A DNA stretch of 48,700 nucleotides from Pseudomonadales bacterium (GCA_022360555.1 JAKSCQ010000220.1:1-48700), one strand, 5' to 3'; counted from the stretch's first letter, positions 1-10,700 are shown. Numbers and translations: made by a program. The notes: generated by a model not told the origin, from the letters alone.

Positions 1-899
1 AGGCGGAAGGGATCGTCCTTGTCCTTGGCCCGCTCGATGAACTCGGGGATGCGATCCTTGGTGCCGATCTCTTCCAACATCTTCAGGACAGCTTCGTTGG
101 CGCCGCCATGCGCCGGGCCCCACAGCGAGGCGATCCCCGCGGCGATGCAAGCGAACGGATTGGCGCCGGACGAACCCGCCATGCGTACCGTGGACGTCGA
201 GGCGTTCTGCTCGTGATCCGCGTGCAGGATGAAGATGCGATCCATGGCGCGAGCCAGGGTCGGGCTGATCTGGGATTCCTCGCAGGGATTGCCGAACATC
301 ATGTGCAGGAAGTTTTCGGCATAGCCCAGATCGTTGCGCGGGTACATGAACGGCTGGCCCAGCGCGTACTTGTAGCACATGGCCGCGATGGTGGGCATCT
401 TGGCGATCAGGCGATAGGCGGTGATTTCACGATGCTCCGGGTTATTGATGTCCAGAGAGTCGTGGTAGAAGGCGGACAGGGCGCCGACAACACCACACAT
501 GATAGCCATGGGGTGAGCATCACGGCGGAAGCCGTTGAAGAAGTTGCGGATCTGCTCGTGCACCATGGTGTGGTTTTTCACGGTGCTGACGAACTGTTCC
601 TTCTGCTCTGCGGTGGGCAGTTCGCCGTACAGCAGGGTGTAGCAGACTTCCAGATAATCGGACTTGGATGCCAGCTCCTCGATGGAGTAGCCGCGGTGCA
701 GCAGCTTGCCAACCTCACCGTCAATAAAGGTGATCTTGGATTCACAAGAGGCGGTAGAGGTGAAACCGGGGTCGAAGGTGAATACCCCGTTGGCAACCAG
801 TTTGGACACGTCGATAACGTCGCGGCCCAGGGTCGGGGAGTAGATCGGCAGGTCCAGGTCCTTACCATCTACCTTGAGAGTGGCTTTCTTCTCGGTCAT
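1..899 (-). CDS. gltA: Citrate synthase (3' end beyond the window)
   Basis: Citrate synthase condenses oxaloacetate and acetyl-CoA to citrate, the entry step of the TCA cycle. The first 299 codons are present; the reading frame is open at the left edge, so about the last 130 residues of a typical ~428-residue protein are missing. The N-terminus ([12 protein letters not shown]) and the segments [34 protein letters not shown] and [18 protein letters not shown] are those of the NADH-sensitive hexameric type of Gram-negative bacteria; the catalytic His of the HADHE segment and the His of GPAHGGAN are visible. The ATG at 899-897 has a GGAGAG ribosome site at 908-913. It is transcribed away from sdhC, sharing a 457-bp divergent region. 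Confidence 0.97.
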   Translation of the reverse strand, partial: MTEKKATLKVDGKDLDLPIYSPTLGRDVIDVSKLVANGVFTFDPGFTSTASCESKITFIDGEVGKLLHRGYSIEELASKSDYLEVCYTLLYGELPTAEQKEQFVSTVKNHTMVHEQIRNFFNGFRRDAHPMAIMCGVVGALSAFYHDSLDINNPEHREITAYRLIAKMPTIAAMCYKYALGQPFMYPRNDLGYAENFLHMMFGNPCEESQISPTLARAMDRIFILHADHEQNASTSTVRMAGSSGANPFACIAAGIASLWGPAHGGANEAVLKMLEEIGTKDRIPEFIERAKDKDDPFR

Positions 900-967
900 G
901 GGAATCTCTCCATTGGCGGACGAGGGAACGTTCCTCAAGGCAAGGAAGGTCCTCCAAAGCGCGGGGG

Positions 968-996
968 AAGGTAAAGTTTTGACACACCTTTGTCAA
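968..996 (-). promoter_or_regulatory. Candidate gltA promoter with TTGACA inverted repeat
   Basis: A perfect inverted repeat TTGACA / TGTCAA (979-984 and 991-996, 6-bp spacer) lies 80-97 bp upstream of gltA. Read on the minus strand it supplies a consensus -35 box (TTGACA, 996-991), followed after 17 bp by TACCTT (973-968), a weak -10. The symmetry means it could equally be an operator. That it drives gltA is inferred from position only. Confidence 0.4.
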
Positions 997-1209
997 CGCG
1001 AACACCGGAACCGGCGAGTCAGACTTTTGTAGGGTAAACAGCCTGTTACGGGTAGGTTACGATTTTGCGCCAGGGTGGTGCAGGGAGTTTTTCACCTGCT
1101 CACCGAGGGTGCGCCATTGTAAATCAACGCGTTAGGTATGTAAGTGCGTGCCTGAATGGTGCGCAACGTTTGTTTTGCGTCAGGCGCGGCGATATACTGC
1201 CGCCCGGCA

Positions 1210-1231
1210 AAAACCTCCTGTTGGAGGTTTT
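1210..1231 (+). promoter_or_regulatory. Hairpin in the sdhC upstream region
   Basis: A nine-base-pair perfect stem (AAAACCTCC / GGAGGTTTT) closes a TGTT loop. The right arm ends in four T and is then followed by G, so it resembles an attenuator only weakly. It sits about 125 bp before sdhC and 27 bp before a second, stronger hairpin. Confidence 0.5.
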
Positions 1232-1257
1232 GACGGGCCCACCCCGGCCCGGGCCAG

Positions 1258-1296
1258 GTTGTTCAGATCAGCTCTTCACGTTCTGATCTCAACAAC
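1258..1296 (+). promoter_or_regulatory. Strong hairpin in the sdhC leader
   Basis: GTTGTT (1258-1263) pairs with AACAAC (1291-1296) and AGATCAG (1265-1271) with CTGATCT (1283-1289). The two helices are separated by one C/C mismatch and closed by an 11-nt loop. The stem lies 60 bp before the sdhC start. There is no T tract, so this is not a Rho-independent terminator. A role in sdh mRNA stability, small-RNA targeting or translation is inference. Confidence 0.6.
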
Positions 1297-1356
1297 TTTG
1301 CCAAGTTCCCGACAACCGCCCCGATATTTCCGGGGCCCGGCTATAAGTAGGCTACC

Positions 1357-1731
1357 GTGAACGACAAGCGACCCGTTAACCTCGATCTGAGCACGATCAA
1401 GTTCCCGGTCACGGCTATAGCATCTATCACCCACCGTGTAACCGGCGTGGCCATCTTTCTGGCCCTGCCGATTCTGCTGTGGATGCTGGATCGCTCCCTG
1501 ACGTCTCCCGAGAGCTTTGCGGACCTGAAATCACTGATGACCTCCCCGCTGGTGAAGCTGGTGGTATGGGCCATCCTGGCTGTGCTGCTGTATCACTTGG
1601 TGGCAGGCATTCGTCACCTGATTATGGACACCGGTGTGGGTGAGACCCTCGAAGGCGGCCGTCGCGGCGCCAAGCTGGTCTTCATTATCTCTGCTGTCCT
1701 GATTCTGCTGGTAGGAGGTTGGATATGGTAA
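1357..1731 (+). CDS. sdhC: Succinate dehydrogenase cytochrome b556 subunit
   Basis: Membrane anchor of complex II that binds heme b and ubiquinone together with SdhD. The 124-residue protein starts at GTG 1357 and has three hydrophobic segments (about 28-45, 65-86 and 103-122). The quinone-site motif SITHR gives S23 and R27, and HLVAGIRHLIMD carries the heme ligand H80. All three sit four residues before their E. coli counterparts (S27, R31, H84), which supports this start. It is the first gene of sdhCDAB and overlaps sdhD by 7 bp. A structured leader precedes it. Confidence 0.96.
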   Translation: MNDKRPVNLDLSTIKFPVTAIASITHRVTGVAIFLALPILLWMLDRSLTSPESFADLKSLMTSPLVKLVVWAILAVLLYHLVAGIRHLIMDTGVGETLEGGRRGAKLVFIISAVLILLVGGWIW

Positions 1732-2096
1732 CCAGTGTAACGAGCCTGGGCCGTAACGGCCTGTACGACTGGCTCATTCAGCGTGTGTCCGCTGTCATTA
1801 TTGGTGTGTACCTGATTGGCATGCTGGGCTATCTGATGGCTTCCGGCGATCTGGATTACGGCAGCTGGAAAGCCTTCATGGGCTCCATCTGCATGCAGAT
1901 CGCCAACACTTTGCTGGTAATTGCTGTTGCCGCACACACCTGGGTAGGCCTGTGGGGCGTGACCACGGACTACCTGACCAGCCTGACCTTCGGTAAAGCC
2001 GCCACTGGCGTACGTCTGATTGCCCAGGTGGTGATCGCGCTGGCGCTGGTTGTTTACCTGTTGTGGGGTCTGGTTCTGATCTGGGGAGGGGCGTAA
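1725..2096 (+). CDS. sdhD: Succinate dehydrogenase membrane anchor subunit
   Basis: Second membrane anchor of complex II, 123 residues with three transmembrane helices. An upstream in-frame TTG (1719) is possible, but ATG 1725 is preferred: a perfect AGGAGG at 1713-1718 lies 6 nt before it. With that start the heme-ligand histidine in AAHTWVGLWGVTTDY is H71, the same number as in E. coli. The gene begins inside the last codons of sdhC, implying translational coupling, and ends 3 bp before sdhA. Confidence 0.96.
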   Translation: MVTSVTSLGRNGLYDWLIQRVSAVIIGVYLIGMLGYLMASGDLDYGSWKAFMGSICMQIANTLLVIAVAAHTWVGLWGVTTDYLTSLTFGKAATGVRLIAQVVIALALVVYLLWGLVLIWGGA

Positions 2097-2099
2097 TCC

Positions 2100-3875
2100 A
2101 TGTCCATTCGCACTATTACATTTGACGCTATCGTCGTAGGTGGTGGTGGTGCCGGTATGCGCGCCTCACTGCAGATGGCCCAGTCCGGTTTCAAGACCGC
2201 GCTGATTTCCAAGGTTTTCCCGACTCGTTCGCACACTGTGTCCGCCCAGGGCGGTATCACCTGTGCGATCGCGTCTGCCGATCCCAACGATGATTGGCGC
2301 TGGCACATGTACGATACCGTCAAGGGTTCCGATTACATCGGTGACCAGGACGCCATCGAATACATGTGTAATGTGGGTCCGGAAGCCGTGTTCGAGCTGG
2401 ACCACATGGGGCTGCCGTTTTCCCGTACCGAAGAAGGCCGTATCTACCAGCGTCCGTTCGGTGGCCAGTCCAAGAACTTTGGTGAAGGTGGCCAGGCCGC
2501 CCGTACCTGTGCGGCGGCTGACCGTACCGGTCACGCCCTGCTGCACACCCTGTACCAGCAGAACCTGAAGAACGGTACCCAGTTCTACAATGAGTGGTAT
2601 GCCGCCGAGCTGGTGAAAGATGATCAGGGCAATGTCTGTGGCGTGATCGCCATCGACATCGAGTCTGGCGAGACTGTGTTCTTCAAGGCCAAGGCCACCG
2701 TATTCGCCACGGGTGGATCCGGCCGCATCTATGCCTCCACTACCAATGCACTGATCAATACCGGTGACGGCGTGGGCATGGCCCTGCGTGCTGGCTTGCC
2801 TGTGCAGGACATTGAAATGTGGCAGTTCCATCCCACCGGTATCGCCGGCGCTGGTGTGCTGGTCACCGAAGGGTGTCGGGGCGAGGGTGGCTACCTGATC
2901 AATAAAGACGGCGAACGCTTCATGGAGCGTTACGCACCGAACGCCAAAGACCTGGCTTCCCGTGACGTTGTGGCCCGATCCATGATGATGGAAATCCTGG
3001 ACGGACGTGGTGCTGGCCCGAATGGCGATCATGTTTACCTGAAGCTCGACCACCTGGGCGAGGAAGTGCTGCACAGCCGCCTGCCGGGTATCTGTGAACT
3101 GGCCATTACCTTCGCCCAGACCGATCCGGTGAAAGAGCCGATTCCGGTGGTTCCCACCTGTCACTATATGATGGGCGGTATTCCCACCAATGTTCACGGT
3201 CAGGCGATCAAGTTGTCCGGTGGCCATGAGGGCGAAGACCAGTTTGTTAACGGTCTCTTCGCGGTGGGCGAGGTAGCCTGCGTATCTGTACATGGTGCCA
3301 ACCGTCTGGGCGGCAATTCGCTGCTGGACCTGGTGGTATTCGGTCGTGCGGCCGGACTCTTTATCGAAGACCAGCTGCGTCAGGGTATGACCCAGTATGA
3401 GCCTTCCGATTCTGATATCGAACAGGCTCTGTCCCGTGTGCGTCGCTGGGATGAGTCCAGCGGTGGAGAATCTGTTTCTGCCCTGCGCAAAGAGCTGCAG
3501 AGCGTGATGCAGAATCACTTCGGGGTGTTCCGCAAGGGCGACCTGATGGCCGAAGGCGTTTCCAAGCTGGCCGATCTGCGTGAGCGTATCGCCAATGCCC
3601 ACCTGGAAGACAAGAGCAAGCCGTTCAACACCGCGCGCATCGAAGCGCTGGAGCTGGATAATCTGCTCGAGGTGGCCGAGGCCACCGCTATCGCGGCAGA
3701 AGGCCGTACCGAGAGTCGTGGCGCCCATTCCCGCTACGACTACCCGGATCGTGATGATGAGAACTGGCTGTGCCATTCCATCTTTGACCCCAATGCCAAG
3801 AAGCTGGGTAAGCGCGAGGTGAACTTCAAGCCGAAGACCGTGGATACCTTCCAGCCCAAGGCGCGGACTTACTAA
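2100..3875 (+). CDS. sdhA: Succinate dehydrogenase flavoprotein subunit
   Basis: Catalytic subunit that oxidises succinate to fumarate, 591 residues, full length for the family. The N-terminal FAD-binding loop [10 protein letters not shown] is at 14-23, and H45 in [11 protein letters not shown] is the residue covalently bound to FAD. The segments [14 protein letters not shown] and [19 protein letters not shown] carry the substrate-binding and flavin contacts of the fumarate reductase/SDH family. The C-terminus ends in the usual RREVNF-like tail region ([11 protein letters not shown]). It follows sdhD after 3 bp. Confidence 0.98.
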   Translation: MSIRTITFDAIVVGGGGAGMRASLQMAQSGFKTALISKVFPTRSHTVSAQGGITCAIASADPNDDWRWHMYDTVKGSDYIGDQDAIEYMCNVGPEAVFELDHMGLPFSRTEEGRIYQRPFGGQSKNFGEGGQAARTCAAADRTGHALLHTLYQQNLKNGTQFYNEWYAAELVKDDQGNVCGVIAIDIESGETVFFKAKATVFATGGSGRIYASTTNALINTGDGVGMALRAGLPVQDIEMWQFHPTGIAGAGVLVTEGCRGEGGYLINKDGERFMERYAPNAKDLASRDVVARSMMMEILDGRGAGPNGDHVYLKLDHLGEEVLHSRLPGICELAITFAQTDPVKEPIPVVPTCHYMMGGIPTNVHGQAIKLSGGHEGEDQFVNGLFAVGEVACVSVHGANRLGGNSLLDLVVFGRAAGLFIEDQLRQGMTQYEPSDSDIEQALSRVRRWDESSGGESVSALRKELQSVMQNHFGVFRKGDLMAEGVSKLADLRERIANAHLEDKSKPFNTARIEALELDNLLEVAEATAIAAEGRTESRGAHSRYDYPDRDDENWLCHSIFDPNAKKLGKREVNFKPKTVDTFQPKARTY

Positions 3876-3887
3876 GGGGAGCTAACG

Positions 3888-4604
3888 ATGAAAGTCAGTA
3901 TCTATCGCTACAATCCGGAAACGGACCGCGAGCCGACCATGAAGGAATATGAGGTCGATACTCAGGGTAAAGACCTCATGGTGCTGGACATCCTGGCTCT
4001 GGTGAAAGAACAGGATGCATCCCTGTCCTACCGCCGCTCCTGCCGTGAGGGTGTGTGTGGTTCCGACGGCATGAACATGAACGGCAAGAACGGCCTGGCC
4101 TGCATCACGCCGTTGTCCCAGGTGGCGCCGGGTGTGCTGGAAGGCAAGAAGCCGCTGGTGCTGCGCCCGCTGCCGGGCCTGCCGGTTATCCGTGACCTGG
4201 TGGTGGACATGGGCATGTTCTACAACCAGTATGAAAAGGTGCAGCCGTACCTGCAGAACAGCACGCCGGCCCCGGCCATCGAGCGTCTGCAGTCTCCGGA
4301 AGACCGTGCCAAGCTGGACGGCCTGTACGAATGTATCCTGTGTGCCTGCTGCTCCACCAGCTGCCCGAGCTTTTGGTGGAACCCGGACAAGTTCCTGGGG
4401 CCGGCGGCACTGCTGCAAAGCTACCGTTTCCTGGCGGACAGCCGGGACACGGCCACTGAAGAGCGGCTGTCCAAACTGGACGACCCCTTCAGCCTGTTCC
4501 GTTGCCACGGCATCATGAACTGTGTGAGCGTTTGCCCCAAGGGTCTCAACCCGACTCGGGCCATCGGCCACATCCGTTCCATGTTGCTGGAGCGGGGCAT
4601 CTGA
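3888..4604 (+). CDS. sdhB: Succinate dehydrogenase iron-sulfur subunit
   Basis: Electron-transfer subunit of complex II, 238 residues, linking SdhA flavin to the quinone site. The [2Fe-2S] domain shows SCREGVCGSDG with C52, C57, D60 and C72; an Asp as third ligand is also seen in E. coli SdhB. The C-terminal half has CILCACCSTSCPS for the [4Fe-4S] cluster and CHGIMNCVSVCPKGLNP for the [3Fe-4S] cluster. Start ATG 3888 follows GGGGAG at 3877-3882. Last gene of the sdh operon; a strong terminator follows 10 bp after the stop. Confidence 0.98.
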   Translation: MKVSIYRYNPETDREPTMKEYEVDTQGKDLMVLDILALVKEQDASLSYRRSCREGVCGSDGMNMNGKNGLACITPLSQVAPGVLEGKKPLVLRPLPGLPVIRDLVVDMGMFYNQYEKVQPYLQNSTPAPAIERLQSPEDRAKLDGLYECILCACCSTSCPSFWWNPDKFLGPAALLQSYRFLADSRDTATEERLSKLDDPFSLFRCHGIMNCVSVCPKGLNPTRAIGHIRSMLLERGI

Positions 4605-4614
4605 CCCTGACGAG

Positions 4615-4641
4615 AAAGGCGGCCATGTGGCCGCCTTTTTT
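4615..4641 (+). terminator. Rho-independent terminator after sdhB
   Basis: Perfect 10-bp stem AAAGGCGGCC / GGCCGCCTTT (4615-4624, 4629-4638) with an ATGT loop, continuing into further T residues. It closes the sdhCDAB unit, so sucA must have its own promoter or depend on read-through. Confidence 0.92.
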
Positions 4642-4768
4642 GTTTGTGGGCCTGCATTGGCGTTGTTTTTCACTGTCTATTCGACGTTTCGCCAATTGCA
4701 GGATTTGCCGGAAAGAGCCATAAGTTAATTTATGAATTTGGCGTCTAACAAAACCGCCATAAAAGGGC

Positions 4769-4996
4769 TACACTAGACGTCGGTTCGAGGTAACCCCTCG
4801 ACGGGAGACGACAGGAATCTCACCCGACCTTATCCGGTAAACCGGTGAGGGTTCCGTCGCATCCCATGGGTGGGGCAGGGCTTAAAAGGCGCTGCGCCGG
4901 AAAATGTGAAGCGTACGGGAACAGGGTCGCCCCCCTGTGGTCGCAGTTACACTTAACCACAGCGTGTGACACTTCCCGCCGAAGGAACGAGCTAAC
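4769..4996 (+). promoter_or_regulatory. sucA promoter and structured 5' leader
   Basis: A -10-like TACACT at 4769-4774 would start transcription near 4781, giving a leader of about 215 nt. The leader folds readily. TCGAGG / CCTCGA (4785-4790, 4796-4801) closes a 5-nt loop. A long stem follows: CGAC (4809-4812), GGAA (4814-4817) and CTCACC (4819-4824) pair in order with GTCG (4856-4859), TTCC (4852-4855) and GGTGAG (4844-4849). ACAGGG / CCCTGT near 4921-4938 forms a third hairpin. An internal CCGGT / ACCGG could compete with the long stem, so two states are conceivable. Rfam holds a sucA-II motif upstream of pseudomonad sucA; whether this matches it is not known to me. Confidence 0.5.
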
Positions 4997-7831
4997 ATGC
5001 AAGACAGTTCCATGCAGCGACAATGGCAGTCCTCCCACATTGGAGGAGCCAATGCTGCCTATGTCGATGAACTGTACGAATCTTATCTGACCGATCCCAA
5101 TTCTGTGCCGGAAGACTGGCGCGCCTATTTCGAAAAACTCCCCAGTGCTGATGCCGCCGTCGAATCCGACGTTCCCCATGCGGCTGTTCGCGAATATTTC
5201 CTGCTTCAGGCCAAGAACCGTTCCCGGGTGCAACAGCTAGGTGCCAGTGCGGTAAGCACCGAGCACGAGCGTCGCCAGGTCCGTGTGCTGCACCTGATCG
5301 CCGCGTATCGTAACCGGGGCCACCAGGTGGCCAAGCTGGATCCGCTGGGCATCATGGAGCGTGAGGCGGTTCCCGATCTGGAGCTGGCCCATCACGGGCT
5401 GAGTCCGGCCGATCTGGATACCGTGTTCCAGACCGGCAACCTCTTTATCGGTACCCCGGAAGCCAGCCTGCGTGAGATTGTTGACTGCCTGCAGTCCACC
5501 TACTGCTCCAGCGTGGGTGCGGAATACATGCATATCGTCAACACGGCCGAAAAGCGCTGGCTGCAGCAGCGGATGGAAAGCGTCCGTTGTCACCCGCAGT
5601 ACAGCAAGGACGTTAAGACTCATATTCTTGAGCGCCTGTCCGCGGCAGAGGGCCTGGAAAAGTATCTGGGCAGCAAGTACCCGGGCACCAAGCGCTTTGG
5701 TCTGGAAGGTGGCGAATCGCTGATCCCGCTGATGGACGAAATGATCCAGCGGGTCGGCAGCTACGGTGCCAAGGAGCTGGTCATCGGTATGGCTCACCGG
5801 GGTCGTCTGAATGTACTGGTCAACACTCTGGGCAAGAGCCCCAAGGACCTGTTTGAGGAATTCGACGGCAAGAGCTTTATCGAGTCCGGTTCCGGCGACG
5901 TGAAATACCATCAGGGTTTCTCGTCCAACGTGCAGACCTCCGGTGGTGAGGTTCATCTGGCCCTGGCATTCAACCCGTCACACCTGGAGATTGTGTCCCC
6001 GGTGGTGGAGGGCTCCGTACGCGCCCGCCAGGACCGCCGCGATGACCCGGAAGGCAACCAGGTGGTGCCGATCCTGATTCACGGTGATGCCGCCTTCGCC
6101 GGCCAGGGTGTGGTGATGGAGACCTTCCAGATGTCCCAGACCCGGGGCTTCAAGACTGGCGGGACCCTGCACATCATCATCAATAACCAGGTGGGCTTTA
6201 CCACCAGCCGTCGCGAGGATGCCCGCTCCACGGAGTACTGCACCGATGTGGCGAAGATGGTGCAGGCGCCGATCTTCCACGTGAACGCGGATGATCCGGA
6301 AGCCGTGTACTTCGTCACACAGCTTGCGGTGGATTACCGCATGCAGTTCAAGAAAGATGTGGTCATCGACCTGATCTGCTATCGCCGTCTGGGCCATAAC
6401 GAAGCGGACGAACCGTCTTCCACCCAGCCGCTGATGTACAAGAAGATCAAGAGTCATCCGACCACGCGGACCCTGTATGCCGAACGCCTGATCAACGAAG
6501 GGGTGGTCGGCGAAAAGGAAGCCCAGAAAGCCGTGGATGATTACCGGGACATGCTGGACGCCGGTAATCATGTGGTGAAATCCCTGGTGCGTGAACCCAA
6601 CAAAGCACTGTTTGTGGACTGGTCGCCCTACATCGGCCACGAAGTCCAGGACGACTGGGACACCACCTTCCCGCTGAAGAAACTGCAGGACATTGCGAGC
6701 CGTCTGGAGACCCCTCCAGAGGGGCTGGTGGTTCAGCGTCAGGTGAAAAAAATTCTGGAAGACCGCCGCAAAATGACGGCAGGTGCCATGCCGCTGAACT
6801 GGGGCTACGGGGAAACCCTGGCCTACGCCACCCTGATCGACCAGGGTTTTGGTGTGCGGCTGACCGGTCAGGATTCCGGTCGTGGCACGTTTTCCCATCG
6901 CCATGCGGTGCTGCATAACCAGAAAGACGGTGAGCAGTATGTGCCGCTTCAGCACCTTTACGAGGAGCAGCCGCGTTTCGATATTTACGATTCGCTGTTG
7001 TCCGAAGAGGCAGTGCTGGGCTTCGAATACGGTTACGCCACCACCACGCCCAAGTCGCTGGTGATCTGGGAGGCCCAGTTTGGTGATTTCGCCAACGGTG
7101 CCCAGGTGGTGATCGACCAATTCATCTCTTCCGGCGAAGCCAAGTGGGGTCGCCTGTGTGGTCTGACCATGCTGCTCCCGCATGGTTATGAAGGGCAGGG
7201 CCCGGAACACTCCTCGGCCCGTCTGGAGCGCTTCCTGCAGCTTTGTGCCGAGCACAACATGCAGGTGTGTGTGCCCAGCACCCCGGCCCAGATTTTCCAC
7301 CTGCTGCGCCGCCAGGGGGTTCGTCCGCTGCGCAAACCGCTGGTGGTGATGAGCCCCAAAAGCCTGCTGCGGCACAAGAAAGCCGTCTCGGCACTGGAGG
7401 ATCTGGCCCACGGCCGGTTCCACACCGTGCTCGATGATCTGGCCGATCTGAACCGCGACAAGGTGGAGCGCGTGGTCATGTGCTCCGGCAAGGTCTACTA
7501 CGACCTGCTGGAAAAACGCGATAGTGACGATCGTCTGGACACGGCACTGATCCGCATCGAGCAGCTTTACCCGTTCCCTGAGCAGCGCCTGAAAGAGATT
7601 CTGGATACGTACCCGAAGCTGAAACATCTGGTGTGGTGTCAGGAAGAGCCCATGAATCAGGGCGCCTGGTACTGCTCACAGCATCATATGTACCGGGTGG
7701 CCAATCAGGTGGGTATCGCCCAGGTGCACTACGCCGGCCGGGATATGGCTGCTGCACCGGCAGCCGGCTCCATGGGCCTTCATGTGGAACAACAGCAGCG
7801 TCTGGTTCAGGACGCCTTTGAGATCAAGTAA
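4997..7831 (+). CDS. sucA: 2-oxoglutarate dehydrogenase E1 component
   Basis: Thiamine-diphosphate enzyme that decarboxylates 2-oxoglutarate and passes the succinyl group to lipoyl-SucB. At 944 residues it is full length. The N-terminus contains the SucB-interaction stretch (GANAAYVDELYESYL). The TPP-binding half shows MAHRGRLNVL, HGDAAFAGQG, FQMSQTRGF and NNQVGFTT; the pyrimidine-binding half shows GQDSGRGTFSHRHAVLH and LPHGYEGQGPEHSSARLER. ATG 4997 has AAGGAA at 4982-4987. sucB starts 13 bp after its stop, with which it must be co-transcribed. Confidence 0.98.
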   Translation: MQDSSMQRQWQSSHIGGANAAYVDELYESYLTDPNSVPEDWRAYFEKLPSADAAVESDVPHAAVREYFLLQAKNRSRVQQLGASAVSTEHERRQVRVLHLIAAYRNRGHQVAKLDPLGIMEREAVPDLELAHHGLSPADLDTVFQTGNLFIGTPEASLREIVDCLQSTYCSSVGAEYMHIVNTAEKRWLQQRMESVRCHPQYSKDVKTHILERLSAAEGLEKYLGSKYPGTKRFGLEGGESLIPLMDEMIQRVGSYGAKELVIGMAHRGRLNVLVNTLGKSPKDLFEEFDGKSFIESGSGDVKYHQGFSSNVQTSGGEVHLALAFNPSHLEIVSPVVEGSVRARQDRRDDPEGNQVVPILIHGDAAFAGQGVVMETFQMSQTRGFKTGGTLHIIINNQVGFTTSRREDARSTEYCTDVAKMVQAPIFHVNADDPEAVYFVTQLAVDYRMQFKKDVVIDLICYRRLGHNEADEPSSTQPLMYKKIKSHPTTRTLYAERLINEGVVGEKEAQKAVDDYRDMLDAGNHVVKSLVREPNKALFVDWSPYIGHEVQDDWDTTFPLKKLQDIASRLETPPEGLVVQRQVKKILEDRRKMTAGAMPLNWGYGETLAYATLIDQGFGVRLTGQDSGRGTFSHRHAVLHNQKDGEQYVPLQHLYEEQPRFDIYDSLLSEEAVLGFEYGYATTTPKSLVIWEAQFGDFANGAQVVIDQFISSGEAKWGRLCGLTMLLPHGYEGQGPEHSSARLERFLQLCAEHNMQVCVPSTPAQIFHLLRRQGVRPLRKPLVVMSPKSLLRHKKAVSALEDLAHGRFHTVLDDLADLNRDKVERVVMCSGKVYYDLLEKRDSDDRLDTALIRIEQLYPFPEQRLKEILDTYPKLKHLVWCQEEPMNQGAWYCSQHHMYRVANQVGIAQVHYAGRDMAAAPAAGSMGLHVEQQQRLVQDAFEIK

Positions 7832-7844
7832 ATAAGGATTAGGC

Positions 7845-9098
7845 ATGGCGACTGAGATCAAAGCCCCGCAGTTTCCCGAATCCGTAGCGGATGGCACCGT
7901 AGCCACCTGGCACAAGCAGGAAGGCGAAGCGGTCAAGCGCGACGAGCTGCTGGTGGATATCGAAACCGACAAGGTAGTTCTTGAGGTGGTGGCGCCCTCG
8001 GATGGCGTACTCACCAAAATTCTCGCCCAGGAAGGCGACACCGTGGAAAGTCAGCAACAGCTCGGCGAGCTGGATGCCAATGCCACGGCTTCCGCGGCGG
8101 AGGACAAACCTTCCGGGGAAGCGCAGGACGCTCCCAAGGAAGCCGCTCCCCAGGAAGAGAAAGCCGAGCAGCCGGCAGCCAGGGAAGACGACAGTGCTTC
8201 CGACCAGGCTGGCCCCGCTGCCCGCAAGCTGATGAGCGAGCACGGCATCGCGGCGAATCAGGTAACCGGCACCGGCAAAGGCGGCCGTATCACCAAAGCG
8301 GATGTGGAGAAAACCATTTCCGATAAGGCCGAGCAGCGTGCCAGTCAACCTGCGCCCCAGCAGCCGGCGGCAGCGGAAGTCCCTGCCAGCCCGGGTGAAC
8401 GCGAAGAGCGCCGTGTGCCCATGACCCGCCTGCGCAAGCGCATTGCCGAGCGTCTGGTGGATGCCCAGCAGAGTGCGGCCATGTTGACCACCTTCAATGA
8501 GGTCAACATGAAACCGATCATGGACATGCGCAAGCACTACCAGCCGGAGTTCGAAAAGGCTCACAACGTGCGCCTGGGCTTCATGGGTTTCTTTACCCGC
8601 GCCTGCGTGGAAGCACTGAAACGTTTCCCGGCGGTGAATGCCTCCATCGATGGCGATGACATTGTCTACCACGGTTACTACGACGTTGGGGTGGCAGTAT
8701 CCACCGAGCGCGGCCTGGTGGTTCCGGTCATCCGCGATGCCGACCAGAAAGGTCTGGCGGAAGTAGAGTCGCAGATCATCGACTTTGGTCAGAAGGCCCA
8801 GAAGGGCAAGCTGTCTATCGAGGAAATGACCGGTGGCACCTTTACCATTTCCAATGGCGGGGTATTCGGCTCACTGATCTCTACCCCGATCCTCAACCCG
8901 CCGCAGACGGCAATTCTGGGCATGCACAAGATTCAGGAACGCCCCATGGCGGTGGACGGCAAGGTGGAAATTCTGCCGATGATGTACCTGGCGCTGTCCT
9001 ACGATCACCGTCTTATCGATGGCAAGGAAGCAGTGCAGTTCCTGGTGGCAGTGAAAAACTTTATCGAAGATCCGGCACGGCTGTTGCTGGATATCTGA
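7845..9098 (+). CDS. sucB: 2-oxoglutarate dehydrogenase E2, dihydrolipoyl succinyltransferase
   Basis: Core of the 2-oxoglutarate dehydrogenase complex; transfers succinyl groups from lipoate to CoA. One lipoyl domain (about 1-80) carries the lipoylated K43 in [12 protein letters not shown] flexible Ala/Glu/Pro-rich linker follows, then the E3/E1-binding domain (about 122-160, [10 protein letters not shown] through [11 protein letters not shown]), a second linker and the acyltransferase domain (about 185-417) with the catalytic histidine in [13 protein letters not shown]. The length of 417 is typical. RBS AAGGA is at 7834-7838. A long perfect inverted repeat separates it from lpd. Confidence 0.98.
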   Translation: MATEIKAPQFPESVADGTVATWHKQEGEAVKRDELLVDIETDKVVLEVVAPSDGVLTKILAQEGDTVESQQQLGELDANATASAAEDKPSGEAQDAPKEAAPQEEKAEQPAAREDDSASDQAGPAARKLMSEHGIAANQVTGTGKGGRITKADVEKTISDKAEQRASQPAPQQPAAAEVPASPGEREERRVPMTRLRKRIAERLVDAQQSAAMLTTFNEVNMKPIMDMRKHYQPEFEKAHNVRLGFMGFFTRACVEALKRFPAVNASIDGDDIVYHGYYDVGVAVSTERGLVVPVIRDADQKGLAEVESQIIDFGQKAQKGKLSIEEMTGGTFTISNGGVFGSLISTPILNPPQTAILGMHKIQERPMAVDGKVEILPMMYLALSYDHRLIDGKEAVQFLVAVKNFIEDPARLLLDI

Positions 9099-9109
9099 AT
9101 GTATGCCTG

Positions 9110-9160
9110 CACGCCACACGCTGGCACGCGAACACGCAATGCGTGCCAGCGTGTGGCGTG
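9110..9160 (+). repeat. Perfect 20-bp inverted repeat between sucB and lpd
   Basis: The arms 9110-9129 and 9141-9160 are exact reverse complements (starting CACGCCACAC and ending GTGTGGCGTG) around the 11-nt loop 9130-9140. The repeat fills most of the 91-bp gap between sucB and lpd and has no T tract on either side. In the mRNA it would form a very stable stem. It does not resemble the TGTGGGAGCGG repeat family found elsewhere in the window. Confidence 0.85.
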
Positions 9161-9177
9161 AGGCGTGCCTGCGATGA

Positions 9178-10629
<1,452 letters not shown>

Positions 10630-10653
10630 CGGCGTAGAACGGCAGCGAAAAAC

Positions 10654-10689
10654 GGCGCCCGCAAGGGCGCCAAATCATTCAACAGAATG
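10654..10689 (+). promoter_or_regulatory. Double hairpin before the sucC ribosome site
   Basis: GGCGCCC / GGGCGCC (10654-10660, 10665-10671) closes a GCAA loop of the GNRA class. Four bases later CATTC / GAATG (10676-10680, 10685-10689) closes AACA and abuts the GGAAG ribosome site of sucC. There is no T run, so termination is unlikely; control of sucC translation or protection of the processed mRNA is inferred. Rfam lists a sucC leader motif in Pseudomonas, and a match was not tested. Confidence 0.55.
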
Positions 10690-10700
10690 GAAGTATTGGC

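Noticed and set aside
2166-3776. 536-codon open frame antisense to sdhA
   Set aside because: High-GC codon bias leaves long open frames on the opposite strand; no ribosome site and no family features, while sdhA is certain.
5978-7627. 549-codon open frame antisense to sucA
   Set aside because: Shadow of sucA with His/Gln/Val-rich composition typical of antisense frames.
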